The position numbers were made by a program, and so were the translations under genes. Below the pieces are notes generated by a model that worked only from the letters and a program-made list of their open reading frames with translations, did not search any database and was not told the origin of the DNA. This document shows, one piece after another, positions 16,374 through 26,292 of a stretch of 51,638 bases of DNA. This stretch comes from an uncultured Pseudomonadota bacterium. Its GTDB lineage: Bacteria; Pseudomonadota; Alphaproteobacteria; Rs-D84. The stretch's first letter is position 1; each line of letters begins with the position of its first letter. The stretch is from positions 1-51,638 of the forward strand of contig CASDTC010000005.1 of the NCBI GenBank assembly GCA_949283535.1, in the 5' to 3' direction.

Positions 16374-19079
16374 TTAAAAATGTAATGTTCCACGAACAAA
16401 CGCCATAAAATTGTTATATCCGCGGCGTAATTGGGTATCAACCCCAAATCTTAATTCTGTTATCGGGTTAAATATCATGCGTATATGTGCGCCGGCGGTT
16501 GCCGCCCATCGTGGTAATTTTTCAGCGGTTATATTGTATCGCGCAGAATTTATATCAACGATGGTATTATCCGCATCAGTGCGTAAATCGTATTCGCCAC
16601 CAATTGTTATTTCTGGGATTATTTCTGTGTCGCCAATTGTCATGCCGCGGCGTGTAAATTGAATATCTGTATATCCCGTCAGAAAGTGTAAATGTGTGTC
16701 CGCTGCGCTTTGTTGGGCACTGTCAATTGCGCCGCTGCGTTGCATCATTGTATATTGAATCCCGCCGCGTGGAGTAATATTCCATTTGTCTGCTAAAAAT
16801 CTGTATCCGATATCAGACCACGCACCGTATGTATAAACAGATGGGTTATTATATATTGATATTCCTGCAACATTTTTTGTTTCGTTAAATTTTGTATAAA
16901 ACATTGTCCCAGCGGCACGCCATATAATATTGCCTGGTGTATATTTTGTATAAATTGCACCGCCATGTGTTGGGGCATGTATTGTTCGTGCCCAGCTTTT
17001 AATCCTGTCGTATTGATATGTGTATGCGGCGCCAAATGTTGTATCTTTTAATTTATATTCTGCACCAATTGCACCACCAAATCCGTATAAGTCAAAATCT
17101 GCATATTGTCGGGTCCCATTTAATCCACCAACATCGCCAAACCCAGATGCCCATATTTTACCATTGTCGATATAATATTCATTGCGCGCATCATCAATCA
17201 TTGATTGTGTGCGCGACATATATGATGTGCCCATAATTTGCATCAGTGGTGCCGGCGACGGCGCCAATGCGGTTAATGCATGGATATAACCGATTGCGTC
17301 TGTTTGCAATAAACTGTTTATTCGTTCATATACCGCGTGTTCAATTATTTGTGATGTTGGCGGTTCGATTCGCCATGCAGTTGCTGTATTCAGATTATTT
17401 TGTGTGCCACCTGTTTCCATGATAACATCTGAAAAATCGCTGGTTTGACTGATTTCGTACCATCCGCCCCCCAGTTTTTCAAAAGTGTATATATTGTTAT
17501 ATATATTCGGCATAAAATTATCATTTATATCATCTGCGCCGCGCAGTAATTGAACGCGCATTGTTGATTCATTTCCCATTGCGTCTGGTTGTAATACAAC
17601 GCGCAGATTCGCGCCATTTGCAATTGCAAAAGAATTTGCAGTTAAATTACCATATGTGTCTGCATTTTGTATATTCAGTGCCAGTGTTGCGCCATTTGCA
17701 AAAATTACAGATTGTGCATTTGCGCCGCTGGTGCCAATATCCAGTGTCCCGCCCATGATTTGTAAATTTGCCGCATTAAACAGTGTGCCATTATCACCAA
17801 CGCGCAGTGTTCCATTGTGCAATGTTATATCGCCGGAAAATCCAGACATATCGGCATTTAGTAATATTTCGCCCCCTGTTGGTACATTTTCAGAATCAAA
17901 AATATATGGTTGATTTATAATTATTGTGCCATTACCTGTAATTTTGTCATTGAATATTATTTGATGATTATTTGCGGCATTCATATTAATTGTGCCACTG
18001 GATTGGATTGCGTTTGATGTGCCACCAGATAAATTATTTGTAAAAGAAATATTATCATTATTTGCGATTAAATATAATTCTGCCAGATTGAATATCGCAC
18101 CGCCCCCGTCTGTTGCACTGTTCCCAGAAAATTGACTGTCGATAACATATATATCGTCCCAGTTATATATTGCCCCACCATATGTTGCATGATTCCCTGA
18201 AAAATCAGAATTATATATTACAGAATATAATCCATCCCCTGTAATCCCGTAATTTCCAATTGCACCGCCCGTTACCCCAGAATTATTTTCAAATATACCA
18301 TTGTTTAAATTCATGTGTCCGGTGGTATATATTGCGCCGGCATCCGATGTTCCCGTATTATTTATAAATCGTACATTATCCAATGTCATGGTATTTGAAT
18401 TATATAATGCCGCGCCACTTTGTGCGGTGTTTGAATCAAATACGCTGGCTGTTATATTTAATGTTCCGTCATTAAATGCCACACCGCCATAATCGCGCGC
18501 TGAATTATTTGAAAAGAAAGAATTATTAAATGTTGCACTGGTTTCATATTCGTTATATATCACACCGCCATCGCCCCGTGTTGCCTGATTTGATTGAAAT
18601 ACAGAATCAGCAACATTAATTGTGCCGTTATTGTTTTGATATAATGCGCCACCACCTAAACTGGATACATTATTTGAAAAAGCAGAATTTTTAATTGATA
18701 CATTTCCGCCCAGATTTGATATTACGCCGCCTTCGGATGCATTTATGAAATTATGAAATGATTTATCAATTGTGGCATTTGTTTCGTCTGTGGAAAACGC
18801 GCCAACATCTGATACAGAAAAATCATATCCATTGGATACAATAAAGCCACCAAAACCACTGCCGGCAAAATCAAATCCGCCACCGTTTATTGTGGTTGTA
18901 TTTGCCCCAGGTACACTGATTAATCGTGTTGATGTTATATCTGATGTTATTGTTATATCGTTTGTTGCGCCCGCGGTTTTATACAGATTATAAAAAGTGT
19001 TAAAATCCGGGGCGTCTGCCCCAATTGCTGGAATTGCCCAACAAATTGCAATTATTGATAACGGTACATAAATATGCAT
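16374..19079 (-). CDS. Autotransporter with beta-helix passenger
   Basis: 901 residues. A signal peptide (MHIYVPLSIIAICWAIPAIGA) is followed by a passenger rich in Gly/Asn repeats such as GGAIYN, FSNNSA and GGGAIFN from about residue 85 to 330, a pattern of right-handed parallel beta-helices and of chlamydial Pmp-like surface proteins. A further stretch to about 560 is also beta-rich. The last 270 or so residues (from NEYYIDNGKIWASGFG) form the C-terminal barrel and end in Phe after FVRGTLHF, the signal for outer-membrane insertion. Adhesion or host interaction is likely from the family, but the ligand is unknown. No cleavage site can be assigned. Confidence 0.88.
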   Translation of the reverse strand: MHIYVPLSIIAICWAIPAIGADAPDFNTFYNLYKTAGATNDITITSDITSTRLISVPGANTTTINGGGFDFAGSGFGGFIVSNGYDFSVSDVGAFSTDETNATIDKSFHNFINASEGGVISNLGGNVSIKNSAFSNNVSSLGGGALYQNNNGTINVADSVFQSNQATRGDGGVIYNEYETSATFNNSFFSNNSARDYGGVAFNDGTLNITASVFDSNTAQSGAALYNSNTMTLDNVRFINNTGTSDAGAIYTTGHMNLNNGIFENNSGVTGGAIGNYGITGDGLYSVIYNSDFSGNHATYGGAIYNWDDIYVIDSQFSGNSATDGGGAIFNLAELYLIANNDNISFTNNLSGGTSNAIQSSGTINMNAANNHQIIFNDKITGNGTIIINQPYIFDSENVPTGGEILLNADMSGFSGDITLHNGTLRVGDNGTLFNAANLQIMGGTLDIGTSGANAQSVIFANGATLALNIQNADTYGNLTANSFAIANGANLRVVLQPDAMGNESTMRVQLLRGADDINDNFMPNIYNNIYTFEKLGGGWYEISQTSDFSDVIMETGGTQNNLNTATAWRIEPPTSQIIEHAVYERINSLLQTDAIGYIHALTALAPSPAPLMQIMGTSYMSRTQSMIDDARNEYYIDNGKIWASGFGDVGGLNGTRQYADFDLYGFGGAIGAEYKLKDTTFGAAYTYQYDRIKSWARTIHAPTHGGAIYTKYTPGNIIWRAAGTMFYTKFNETKNVAGISIYNNPSVYTYGAWSDIGYRFLADKWNITPRGGIQYTMMQRSGAIDSAQQSAADTHLHFLTGYTDIQFTRRGMTIGDTEIIPEITIGGEYDLRTDADNTIVDINSARYNITAEKLPRWAATAGAHIRMIFNPITELRFGVDTQLRRGYNNFMAFVRGTLHF

Positions 19080-19148
19080 CTTGGATCCCCTTCTTTTATC
19101 ACAGGGTCATCGATTTTGCATATAATATCAATATGCGTATATTCCCAT

Positions 19149-19179
19149 AAAAAATCCCGCAATATGCGGGATTTTATTT
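19149..19179 (-). terminator. Terminator of the hemW-M13 peptidase operon
   Basis: Minus strand: AATCCCGC / GCGGGATT stem followed by TTTTTTATGGG, immediately after the peptidase stop. Confidence 0.7.
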
Positions 19180-21174
19180 TTACCACAACTTTATTCGTTT
19201 TTCTGGCGCCAGATACAATTTATCTGTTGGCGTAATGCCGAATGCATCATACCATGCGTTTATATGTGGCAATATGCCATTTACGCGCCATCGCGCCAAA
19301 GAATGTTCATCTGTCTTGGTCAAGCGCAACGCATCGGCATCACGAATATTTTGCGCCCATACGCCCGCATATGCGATAAAAAATCGCATATCTGGGGTCA
19401 GATTTTCAACCGCCCCAGATTTCACACCAAAATTTTTATATGCTGTATATGCCACAGTTATCCCGCCATAATCCGCCAGATTTTCACCCAATGTGAATTC
19501 ACCGTTTGCATGTACGCCTGGGGCAATTTCGATGTTGTTAAAGTATTCTTTTAAAACATTTGCGCGTTCTGTAAATCCGTTGGCATCATCATTTGTCCAC
19601 CAATCGGTCAGATTGCCGTCTTTATCGAACTGACGCCCAGAATCATCAAATCCATGTGTCATTTCATGACCAATAACACTGCCGATTGCGCCATAGTTAA
19701 ATGCATCATCCGCATCCATATCAAAGAATGGATATTGCAGTATGCCCGCCGGGAAACATACTTCATTTGTTGTTGGATCGTAATATGCATTAACTTCGTG
19801 TGCATTCATATACCAGATTGTTGGATCTTTCTTTTGCCCGATTTTTTCAATCCAGAATGCATCTTCGAATTCTGAAACACGAACCATATTTTCCCACAGT
19901 GATAAATTCGAATCAATATTCAGTTTTGAATAATCACGCCATTTATCTGGATATCCAATTTTTGCATGGAATGTACTTAACTTTTCCAACGCGCGTGATT
20001 TTGTGTCGTCTGACATCCATTCCAGATTTTCAATCCGCATTCCCAACGCGCGTTGCAGATTTTTTACCAGTTCTTGCATGCGTTCTTTTGCCGCTGGGGG
20101 AAAGTATTTATCAACATACAAGTGACCAATTTCTTCGCCCAAACTGCCGTCCAGCAATGAAACCGCGCGTTTCCAGCGGGGCTTTTTTTCTTTTTGTCCC
20201 GCCATTGTGCGATTATAGAAATCAAACGATATATCATATGTTTCATCGTCCAATAATGAATCTGATGCACTGATTATGCGGTATTTCAGATAATCTTTTA
20301 TTAGTTCTAAATCTGTATCATTCATAATCGCAATTGATTCTGTAATTGCCGACGGTTGGTTTATATTTATTTCTGTTGCGGCATCTGTACCCCGCGCAGA
20401 CAGATATGTGTCCCAATCAAATCCAGAAAATTGTTTCTTTATTTCATCAATTGACATTTTGTGATAGTTTGCGTTTGGATCGCGCAGTTTTTCTTTTGGA
20501 AAGAATGATTTTGCCATTCTTTCTTCCAGTGCATAAATTTTATCTGCATCCGCATTAATTCCAAAATTTGTTAATTGTTTCGCGATAAATTCGCGATATT
20601 TTTTTCTGATTTCAACAGATTTTTCATCTGTGTCAAAATAATAATCGCGCGACAGTCCGATACCGCCCTGACCAATATTGTATAAATAATAATCGCTGTT
20701 TTTTTCGTCCAATGCGACACCGTCTGACCAAAATGCAGATGAATATTTATGCATTTTTCCCAAATATTTTGGCAGTTCGTTGACAGATTTTAATTTATCG
20801 ATTTCGTCTAAATACGGTTTTACAGGTGCCGTTTTGTCTGCATTTAATTTATCCGCATCCATTGCGATTTTATATAATGTACCAATTTTTCCGTTATCAT
20901 TTTCGGCGATTTCACGCACCCGCGCCAGATTTGTGTCCGCCAATACTTCAAATGCGCCATATCTGGTATAGTCATCTGGAATTGGGTGCGCGCGCCGCCA
21001 GCCTAATGTTGCATAATCAAAGAAATCATCACCTGGATTTACCGTTGTATCCATATTTTCTAGCTTAATTCCCGCATTCATAACTTTCCCCCTTTGATTT
21101 ACAATAAAATATGCCGCGATAAATGCGATTATAACAGCAATAACACCAATAATATTTAGTAATTTATTTTGCAT
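19180..21174 (-). CDS. M13-family zinc metallopeptidase (neprilysin/PepO-like)
   Basis: 664 residues. An N-terminal membrane anchor (residues ~5-27) is followed by a neprilysin-fold ectodomain that starts VNPGDDFFDYATLGW, the standard M13 entry motif. The zinc site is complete: HEMTH at 503-507 and GENLADYGG with Glu564 and Asp568. The NAYYDP substrate-binding motif and the C-terminal Arg/Trp end (ending RIKLW) are present. It should cut short peptides in the periplasm. It starts 2 bp after hemW stops, so the two are cotranscribed; its ribosome site lies within the end of hemW. Confidence 0.92.
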   Translation of the reverse strand: MQNKLLNIIGVIAVIIAFIAAYFIVNQRGKVMNAGIKLENMDTTVNPGDDFFDYATLGWRRAHPIPDDYTRYGAFEVLADTNLARVREIAENDNGKIGTLYKIAMDADKLNADKTAPVKPYLDEIDKLKSVNELPKYLGKMHKYSSAFWSDGVALDEKNSDYYLYNIGQGGIGLSRDYYFDTDEKSVEIRKKYREFIAKQLTNFGINADADKIYALEERMAKSFFPKEKLRDPNANYHKMSIDEIKKQFSGFDWDTYLSARGTDAATEININQPSAITESIAIMNDTDLELIKDYLKYRIISASDSLLDDETYDISFDFYNRTMAGQKEKKPRWKRAVSLLDGSLGEEIGHLYVDKYFPPAAKERMQELVKNLQRALGMRIENLEWMSDDTKSRALEKLSTFHAKIGYPDKWRDYSKLNIDSNLSLWENMVRVSEFEDAFWIEKIGQKKDPTIWYMNAHEVNAYYDPTTNEVCFPAGILQYPFFDMDADDAFNYGAIGSVIGHEMTHGFDDSGRQFDKDGNLTDWWTNDDANGFTERANVLKEYFNNIEIAPGVHANGEFTLGENLADYGGITVAYTAYKNFGVKSGAVENLTPDMRFFIAYAGVWAQNIRDADALRLTKTDEHSLARWRVNGILPHINAWYDAFGITPTDKLYLAPEKRIKLW

Positions 21175-21176
21175 TT

Positions 21177-22238
21177 TTATCCCACCAAGTTTAACAATAA
21201 TTCATCCAGAATCAACATACCTTTTTTAGTTGCCGCGACACGCGTGCCATCATTGTTCAATGATATTAAATCTGGATTTGATTTTACAAATTCCATATTT
21301 ATAATTTTTTTTGTATCGCTGTCAAGTGCCACGCCGCGTACCATGCGCATACCTGTAATAATTCGTTCTGTGGCGCGTTCGTTTATATCCAGTTTCTGGA
21401 ATAATTCATCATTACCCATTTGTTCATACCATTGATTGCCAATTAAAACGCGCCCCGCCGCACCGCGTCCAATACCAATATATGGTGCACCATCCCAAAT
21501 ATTCATGTTATGCCGACATTCTTGTCCACGCATGGCATAGTTTGATACTTCATATCGTGGTATATTCAGTGTGTTATCAATTGCCATATACATTTGTGCC
21601 ATTTCATCATTTGTCGGCATGTTTAAATTCATTTTTCCAAATGGTGTGTTTTCTTCGATGGTCAGTTCATACATTGAACAGTGTTTCAGCCCTAACGCAT
21701 TTATATCATTACACAGTTTTATGATATCATCCACTGTGTCGTTTGGCATACCGTATATAAAATCCGCGGATATTCGCACGCCAATGTTATTTGCGACATC
21801 AATCAATTTTAATGCTGTTTCTGCATTGTGTCGGCGCCCTAAGAATTTTAATTTGTTATTATCCAACGATTGAACACCAACAGACAGTCGATTAACCCCC
21901 GCCACACAAAAATCATGTAATTTATTTGCATCAATTGTCCCTGGATTGGATTCCAGTGTAATTTCACAATTTTGTGCAATTGAAAAATTTTTATCTATTG
22001 CATTAATTATTTTTTCAAAATATTTAACCGGCATCAACGATGGTGTCCCACCGCCAAAAAATATTGTTGGTATGGAAATTTTCCCCAGTTGTTGCGCCCA
22101 ATGATTTATTTCGCATATTATTTTGTTTGTGTATTCATTCCAATCTGGCTGTTCACACGCCCACGAAAAGAATGCACAATAATTGCACTTTGACATGCAA
22201 AAAGGAACATGAATATATATATTGTGGGGTTTAATCAT
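21177..22238 (-). CDS. hemW: Radical SAM protein HemW (heme chaperone family)
   Basis: 353 residues. The 4Fe-4S cluster Cys are Cys14, Cys18 and Cys21 (FCMSKCNYC), followed by the HemW-type GGGTPS motif and ESNPGT, GVQS and DFIYGMP segments. It has the HemW C-terminal domain and lacks the extra catalytic residues that mark oxygen-independent coproporphyrinogen oxidase HemN, so a heme-delivery role is more likely. It is the first gene of a pair with the M13 peptidase. The Shine-Dalgarno sequence before its ATG is weak. Confidence 0.85.
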   Translation of the reverse strand: MIKPHNIYIHVPFCMSKCNYCAFFSWACEQPDWNEYTNKIICEINHWAQQLGKISIPTIFFGGGTPSLMPVKYFEKIINAIDKNFSIAQNCEITLESNPGTIDANKLHDFCVAGVNRLSVGVQSLDNNKLKFLGRRHNAETALKLIDVANNIGVRISADFIYGMPNDTVDDIIKLCNDINALGLKHCSMYELTIEENTPFGKMNLNMPTNDEMAQMYMAIDNTLNIPRYEVSNYAMRGQECRHNMNIWDGAPYIGIGRGAAGRVLIGNQWYEQMGNDELFQKLDINERATERIITGMRMVRGVALDSDTKKIINMEFVKSNPDLISLNNDGTRVAATKKGMLILDELLLNLVG

Positions 22239-22301
22239 GCCGATATTTTATCTAAAAAATCCCGAAAATCCAGTATTTGATTTGTTGTGAAAGAAAATCA
22301 C

Positions 22302-22330
22302 TTTCCATAGATTTTTTCTTGTGATATAAT
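22302..22330 (+). promoter_or_regulatory. Promoter of the outer-membrane protein / mltB pair
   Basis: Extended -10 TGATATAAT (22322-22330) with a weak -35 (TTTCCA) at 17 bp. Transcription should start about 12 nt before the ATG, leaving a very short leader. Confidence 0.6.
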
Positions 22331-22348
22331 GCACATAACAATGCAAGT

Positions 22349-23824
22349 ATGAAGAAGGAAAGAATTGCACTTTTTTGCGGAATTTTAATGCCGTGCGTCG
22401 CATTTGCGTCGAACGAGGGGGTTCCATCATACTATCAAACAAACAATACCCAGAATGCAAACCAGGCGGCATACGGTCAATACGCTGCCCAGGGATACAC
22501 ACAATATGTCGGTCAATCCGGAAATAAACAGATTGTGGGCAGTCAAACCACCACATACCAGGTTCCGCGCCCAACGATTCAGACATATCCGGGGGCAATG
22601 ACGGCAAATGGTATTGCATTACCGGCGGATGAAAAATCAACAACGATTTATGCAACATATGCACGACGATTTGCAGATTTTGAATTCGAAACGGGTGTAA
22701 ATTCCGTGCTGGAATGGGACGACATGGTCTATAACGAAATTGGTGTCGGGGTTCAGCATAATTTCAGCATCCGTAATTTCGACATGTTTGCATATGGCGA
22801 ATACAGCATGGGGTTCATGGATCATGGCGGTTTTTCTATGGATTATGACTTGGAACCGTTTGATTCGTCTGACCCATATAATGGGATATTTACAATTTCT
22901 GTTGGGGATCAAACAGGGCGCACAAATCATTTCAAGGTTGGAATTGGTGCGCACCATATTTGGGATATCGGCGGATGGAAGGTTTCACCATCATTTGGTT
23001 ATGAAATATTTAACCATAATTTGGAAATGGCCGACCATTTGTATCCAAACCCTGGAATATTCTTGCCATTAATGACAAATTATGGCGATTATGTATATGG
23101 TGATACATTGGGCAATTATTGGACATTGCCAATTGGAACGGAACCACCCGAAGATTGGTACCAGGTTTGTATGTCGCCCGAAGATATCAAATTGGTCCAG
23201 GCCCCCGGCAGTGGCTGGTATGAACTGGGGACATCATTGGTTACGGGTGATTATGATCCAAACATGGGGTATATTCCATGGGGGGTTGATTCTGGTGAAT
23301 GTGTGGTAATTGGCGGCGATGGTCCTATATTGGTCGAAGGAACAACGCATATTTATAATACGACATGGTCTGGATTTTATATTGGGTTGGAAATTGAAAA
23401 GCAAATGACGCTGGCGGATAAATTGCGTTTTTATTTCCAGGTTGGATTACCCCAATATTCATCCGAAGGTATTTGGCCAAATCGTACAGATTGGCAACAA
23501 AACCCCAGTTTTATTGATGAAGGCAGCAATGGTTCATATTCATATGCCGCAGAAATGGAATATAATTACAGAATATCTGATCGTATGCAACTGGCGATAA
23601 AGGTTGATACGAATGTATTCCATGTTGGTGAAATTGGTGGGGAATTATACCTGGCGGAATACACACAATTCTTGGTTGATGAAAACGGAATGTATATCCT
23701 GGACGATAATGGATTGCCGATTTTGGAAACTGTACCCGCAGAAACCCAATACATTTCAAATCAGCTAGATCATGCAACATGGCAATCATTCGGTTTGCAT
23801 ATTGGATTAAAGTATTCATTCTAA
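22349..23824 (+). CDS. Outer-membrane beta-barrel protein, unknown function
   Basis: 491 residues. Signal peptide MKKERIALFCGILMPCVAFA, then a Gln/Asn/Tyr-rich spacer (~residues 25-80), then alternating hydrophobic/polar strands typical of a barrel, ending HIGLKYSF with a terminal Phe. Loops contain three Cys and several Pro-Gly-Asp segments. I do not recognise a named family. No ribosome site stands before the ATG, in keeping with the very short leader predicted from the promoter. The mltB-like gene follows after 10 bp and is probably cotranscribed. Confidence 0.75.
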   Translation: MKKERIALFCGILMPCVAFASNEGVPSYYQTNNTQNANQAAYGQYAAQGYTQYVGQSGNKQIVGSQTTTYQVPRPTIQTYPGAMTANGIALPADEKSTTIYATYARRFADFEFETGVNSVLEWDDMVYNEIGVGVQHNFSIRNFDMFAYGEYSMGFMDHGGFSMDYDLEPFDSSDPYNGIFTISVGDQTGRTNHFKVGIGAHHIWDIGGWKVSPSFGYEIFNHNLEMADHLYPNPGIFLPLMTNYGDYVYGDTLGNYWTLPIGTEPPEDWYQVCMSPEDIKLVQAPGSGWYELGTSLVTGDYDPNMGYIPWGVDSGECVVIGGDGPILVEGTTHIYNTTWSGFYIGLEIEKQMTLADKLRFYFQVGLPQYSSEGIWPNRTDWQQNPSFIDEGSNGSYSYAAEMEYNYRISDRMQLAIKVDTNVFHVGEIGGELYLAEYTQFLVDENGMYILDDNGLPILETVPAETQYISNQLDHATWQSFGLHIGLKYSF

Positions 23825-23834
23825 GGGGTGATTT

Positions 23835-24920
23835 ATGCATTACAGAAATATATTAACCCACCTGTTTGGTGTGGCGATGATTTGTTTGTTGCCAATGTCT
23901 TCTTATGCGGTTGCAGAACGTGGCACATTTGACATGGAACGTTGGGATACAATACTGGATAATGTTCGTACCCGCGCGGCAGCACAAAATATATCAGACG
24001 ATACAATTCGTGCGACATTAAAATCGCCGGCGTTTATCCCATCAATTGTTCGCAGTGATAAAAACCAGGCAGAATTTAAATTAACATTGGATGATTATTT
24101 GGCGCGTACCGTAAATTCACGGCGCATTGAAAATGGACGCAAAATGCGTGCGACATATCCGACAATGCTGTCGCGGGTTGAAAATAAATATGGGGTTCAG
24201 CCGCATGTTATATTGGCATTTTGGGGGCTGGAATCAAACTATGGATCATACAAGGCAGCACACAAATTAACAGATGCATTTTTAACATTAATGTACGAAG
24301 GGCGCCGTGAAACATTTTTTGGAAATCAATTATTGGCGCTGATGAAAATTGCCGATGATAATAATCTGGATATAAATGACATTTATGGCAGTTGGGCAGG
24401 TGCCATGGGGCATTTTCAGTTTATCCCAACAACACTGTCGCAATATGGTGCCGATGGCAATGGCGATGGAAAAATAGATATTATTCACAGTGTTGGTGAT
24501 GCGATGTTCAGTGCGGGCAATTATTTAAATCGATTGGGGTGGAATCCAAACGAAAAAATCGTGCGCCGTGTTGCATTGCCGGCTGATTTTGATATCGCAT
24601 TATTGGATGGCAAAACCAAAAAAACTTTGACTGAATGGGCGGCAATGGGTGTCGTAAATGATGATGGTACACCAATACCAATTGCCGATATGACGGCGGG
24701 CTTGGTGGCGGATGTAAAAGAAATTGAATCAATTCGTGCCAATGCTGTTGCAAATGCGGCGACTGTGGGTGCCGACCCAAATGCGATTGATACAGATGTT
24801 GCACCCCAGCCAGTTATATATGCATATTTAACATATCCGAATTTCTATCGCATAAAAAAATGGAACAGTTCAAATTGGTATGCAATTGCCGTTGCCACAT
24901 TGGCGGACGAATTGAAATAA
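23835..24920 (+). CDS. mltB: Lytic murein transglycosylase, MltB family
   Basis: 361 residues. A signal peptide (to SSYA) and no lipobox Cys, so a soluble periplasmic form rather than the lipoprotein MltB of enterics. The catalytic Glu is in FWGLESNYG. The GSWAGAMGHFQFIPT segment and DGNGDGKIDI (Ca-binding-like loop) are both characteristic of the SLT_2 domain. It cleaves the glycan strands of peptidoglycan to anhydro-muropeptides. AAGGGG precedes the start. It is the second gene after an outer-membrane protein. Confidence 0.9.
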   Translation: MHYRNILTHLFGVAMICLLPMSSYAVAERGTFDMERWDTILDNVRTRAAAQNISDDTIRATLKSPAFIPSIVRSDKNQAEFKLTLDDYLARTVNSRRIENGRKMRATYPTMLSRVENKYGVQPHVILAFWGLESNYGSYKAAHKLTDAFLTLMYEGRRETFFGNQLLALMKIADDNNLDINDIYGSWAGAMGHFQFIPTTLSQYGADGNGDGKIDIIHSVGDAMFSAGNYLNRLGWNPNEKIVRRVALPADFDIALLDGKTKKTLTEWAAMGVVNDDGTPIPIADMTAGLVADVKEIESIRANAVANAATVGADPNAIDTDVAPQPVIYAYLTYPNFYRIKKWNSSNWYAIAVATLADELK

Positions 24921-24942
24921 ATTGATTTTTTTTGTAATTTTA

Positions 24943-24951
24943 TGATATAAT
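24943..24951 (+). promoter_or_regulatory. Extended -10 element TGATATAAT
   Basis: Lies between mltB and the hairpin at 24965. A transcript from it would begin directly before that hairpin and lead into the small frame at 25025. Confidence 0.4.
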
Positions 24952-24964
24952 TTATTTAAATTTG

Positions 24965-24989
24965 CACCACATATTATGTGGTGTTTTTT
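24965..24989 (+). terminator. Terminator after mltB
   Basis: CACCACATA / TATGTGGTG inverted repeat with T6 behind it. It could also act as an attenuator for the 58-codon frame downstream. Confidence 0.65.
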
Positions 24990-25024
24990 ATTTCTGTTTA
25001 CTTCAAACTAAAAAGGAATATAAA

Positions 25025-25201
25025 ATGTCCAGACAAATTCAACGCCACCAATTACCATCCTGGGGATACACAGCGCAATTTTCATATGCACATTCCCCCA
25101 ATATATACAAAAAATCATACACACATTGGTGTATTTGCGATGAAAACATAAAAATTCCTTTGCGTTTGAAGACAAAGACACGCAATCTTATCTGCGTATG
25201 A
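25025..25201 (+). CDS. Possible small protein, 58 residues
   Basis: An ATG with AAAAAGGAATATAAA in front opens a frame of 58 codons: basic, aromatic and with two Cys (WCIC) near residue 36. No homology is apparent to me and the composition is unlike neighbouring proteins. The ribosome site is the main support. The 403-bp gap 24921-25323 otherwise holds only the extended -10, the hairpin and the next promoter. Confidence 0.35.
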   Translation: MSRQIQRHQLPSWGYTAQFSYAHSPNIYKKSYTHWCICDENIKIPLRLKTKTRNLICV

Positions 25202-25269
25202 TATTGCGATAATACATGCCACCATTAATCGCAAGGAAAAATAAAAATAATTGAAAATGCAATATGTGT

Positions 25270-25298
25270 TTGGTATTCTGTTATGATGTATATATAAA
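25270..25298 (+). promoter_or_regulatory. olsBA promoter
   Basis: TTGGTA and TATAAA with a 17-bp spacer, 25 bp before the olsB start. Confidence 0.65.
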
Positions 25299-25323
25299 AA
25301 GTATATAAAAAGGAATTTATGCT

Positions 25324-26292
25324 ATGGCTATTAAAGTGCGCGATTATGAAGTTCGTTTGACGCGCAACAAAGATGAACGCCGCCAGGTGCGCCAATTACG
25401 CTATGATGTATTCGTAGAGGAAGAGGGCGCATCCGCCACCGAAGAACAACGCGCACTGCGCGAAGAATATGATTCATATGACAGATATGCGGAATATCTG
25501 GGGGTGTTTCATAACGGGAAAGTTGTCGGCACATATCGTATAATTGACAGAAATGCCGCTGAAAAAATGGGTGGTTTTTACACAGAAAATGAATTTAATA
25601 TATCAAAAATAAAAAATGTTGGCGGCAATATTGCCGAAATGTCGCGTGCGTGTGTTGCGCGTGAATATCGTGAAAATGCGTTGGTTATGCGCTTGCTGTG
25701 GGCGGGGTTGGGCGAATATGTAATGCGCCGTAAAATTGCGGTTTTGTTTGGTGTTGCGTCATGGGTTGGGACCAAGCCTGTTGAATCTGCCCAGGCGATA
25801 TCATATTTATACTATAATCATTTATCACCATTGGGGTTGCGCGCAACGGTATTAAGTGAAAATTTTGCCGATGGCATAAATCCGAAATTATCACGCATGA
25901 ATATATTGCCGCGTGAATTTGTTGACGATGATGACGCGCGCCGTCAAATGACCCCGCTTATCAAGGGATATTTGCGCCTGGGCGCCACATTCGGCAAGGG
26001 TGTGTTTATCGATAAACCATTTAACACATACGATGTTTTTGTCATGGTGCAAACCAAGAAAATAGATGCTGCATATCAAAAGCATTTCTTGGGACGCGAA
26101 AACGCGTTGGAACATCTGGATGTTCGTGATGGTGCATTAAAGACAGTTGGAAAAATAATGCTGTTGCCGGTAACTGGTTCTTTCAAGGTTGTTCGTGCAT
26201 TCTTTGATTTTCTGTTGCGTGAAGATGGGGCAGATGTTGAATATATTGATGACAAGGACGATAATTCTGATAATAATGGGGATGATAAATAA
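25324..26292 (+). CDS. olsB: Acyl-ACP-dependent N-acyltransferase, OlsB-like
   Basis: 322 residues with a GNAT-fold acyltransferase domain of the OlsB/hemolysin group: VRQLRYDVFVEEEGA, GTYRII, then EMSRACVAREYR, the typical acyl-carrier-protein-using signature. In ornithine-lipid synthesis OlsB attaches a 3-hydroxyacyl chain to the alpha-amino group of ornithine. The C-terminal third, ending in an Asp-rich tail, is longer than in many OlsB proteins. The adjacent acyltransferase overlaps its stop (TAATG), which supports the ornithine-lipid assignment. A different amine acceptor cannot be excluded. AAGGAATTT sets the start; an out-of-frame ATG at 25319 is ignored. Confidence 0.8.
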   Translation: MAIKVRDYEVRLTRNKDERRQVRQLRYDVFVEEEGASATEEQRALREEYDSYDRYAEYLGVFHNGKVVGTYRIIDRNAAEKMGGFYTENEFNISKIKNVGGNIAEMSRACVAREYRENALVMRLLWAGLGEYVMRRKIAVLFGVASWVGTKPVESAQAISYLYYNHLSPLGLRATVLSENFADGINPKLSRMNILPREFVDDDDARRQMTPLIKGYLRLGATFGKGVFIDKPFNTYDVFVMVQTKKIDAAYQKHFLGRENALEHLDVRDGALKTVGKIMLLPVTGSFKVVRAFFDFLLREDGADVEYIDDKDDNSDNNGDDK

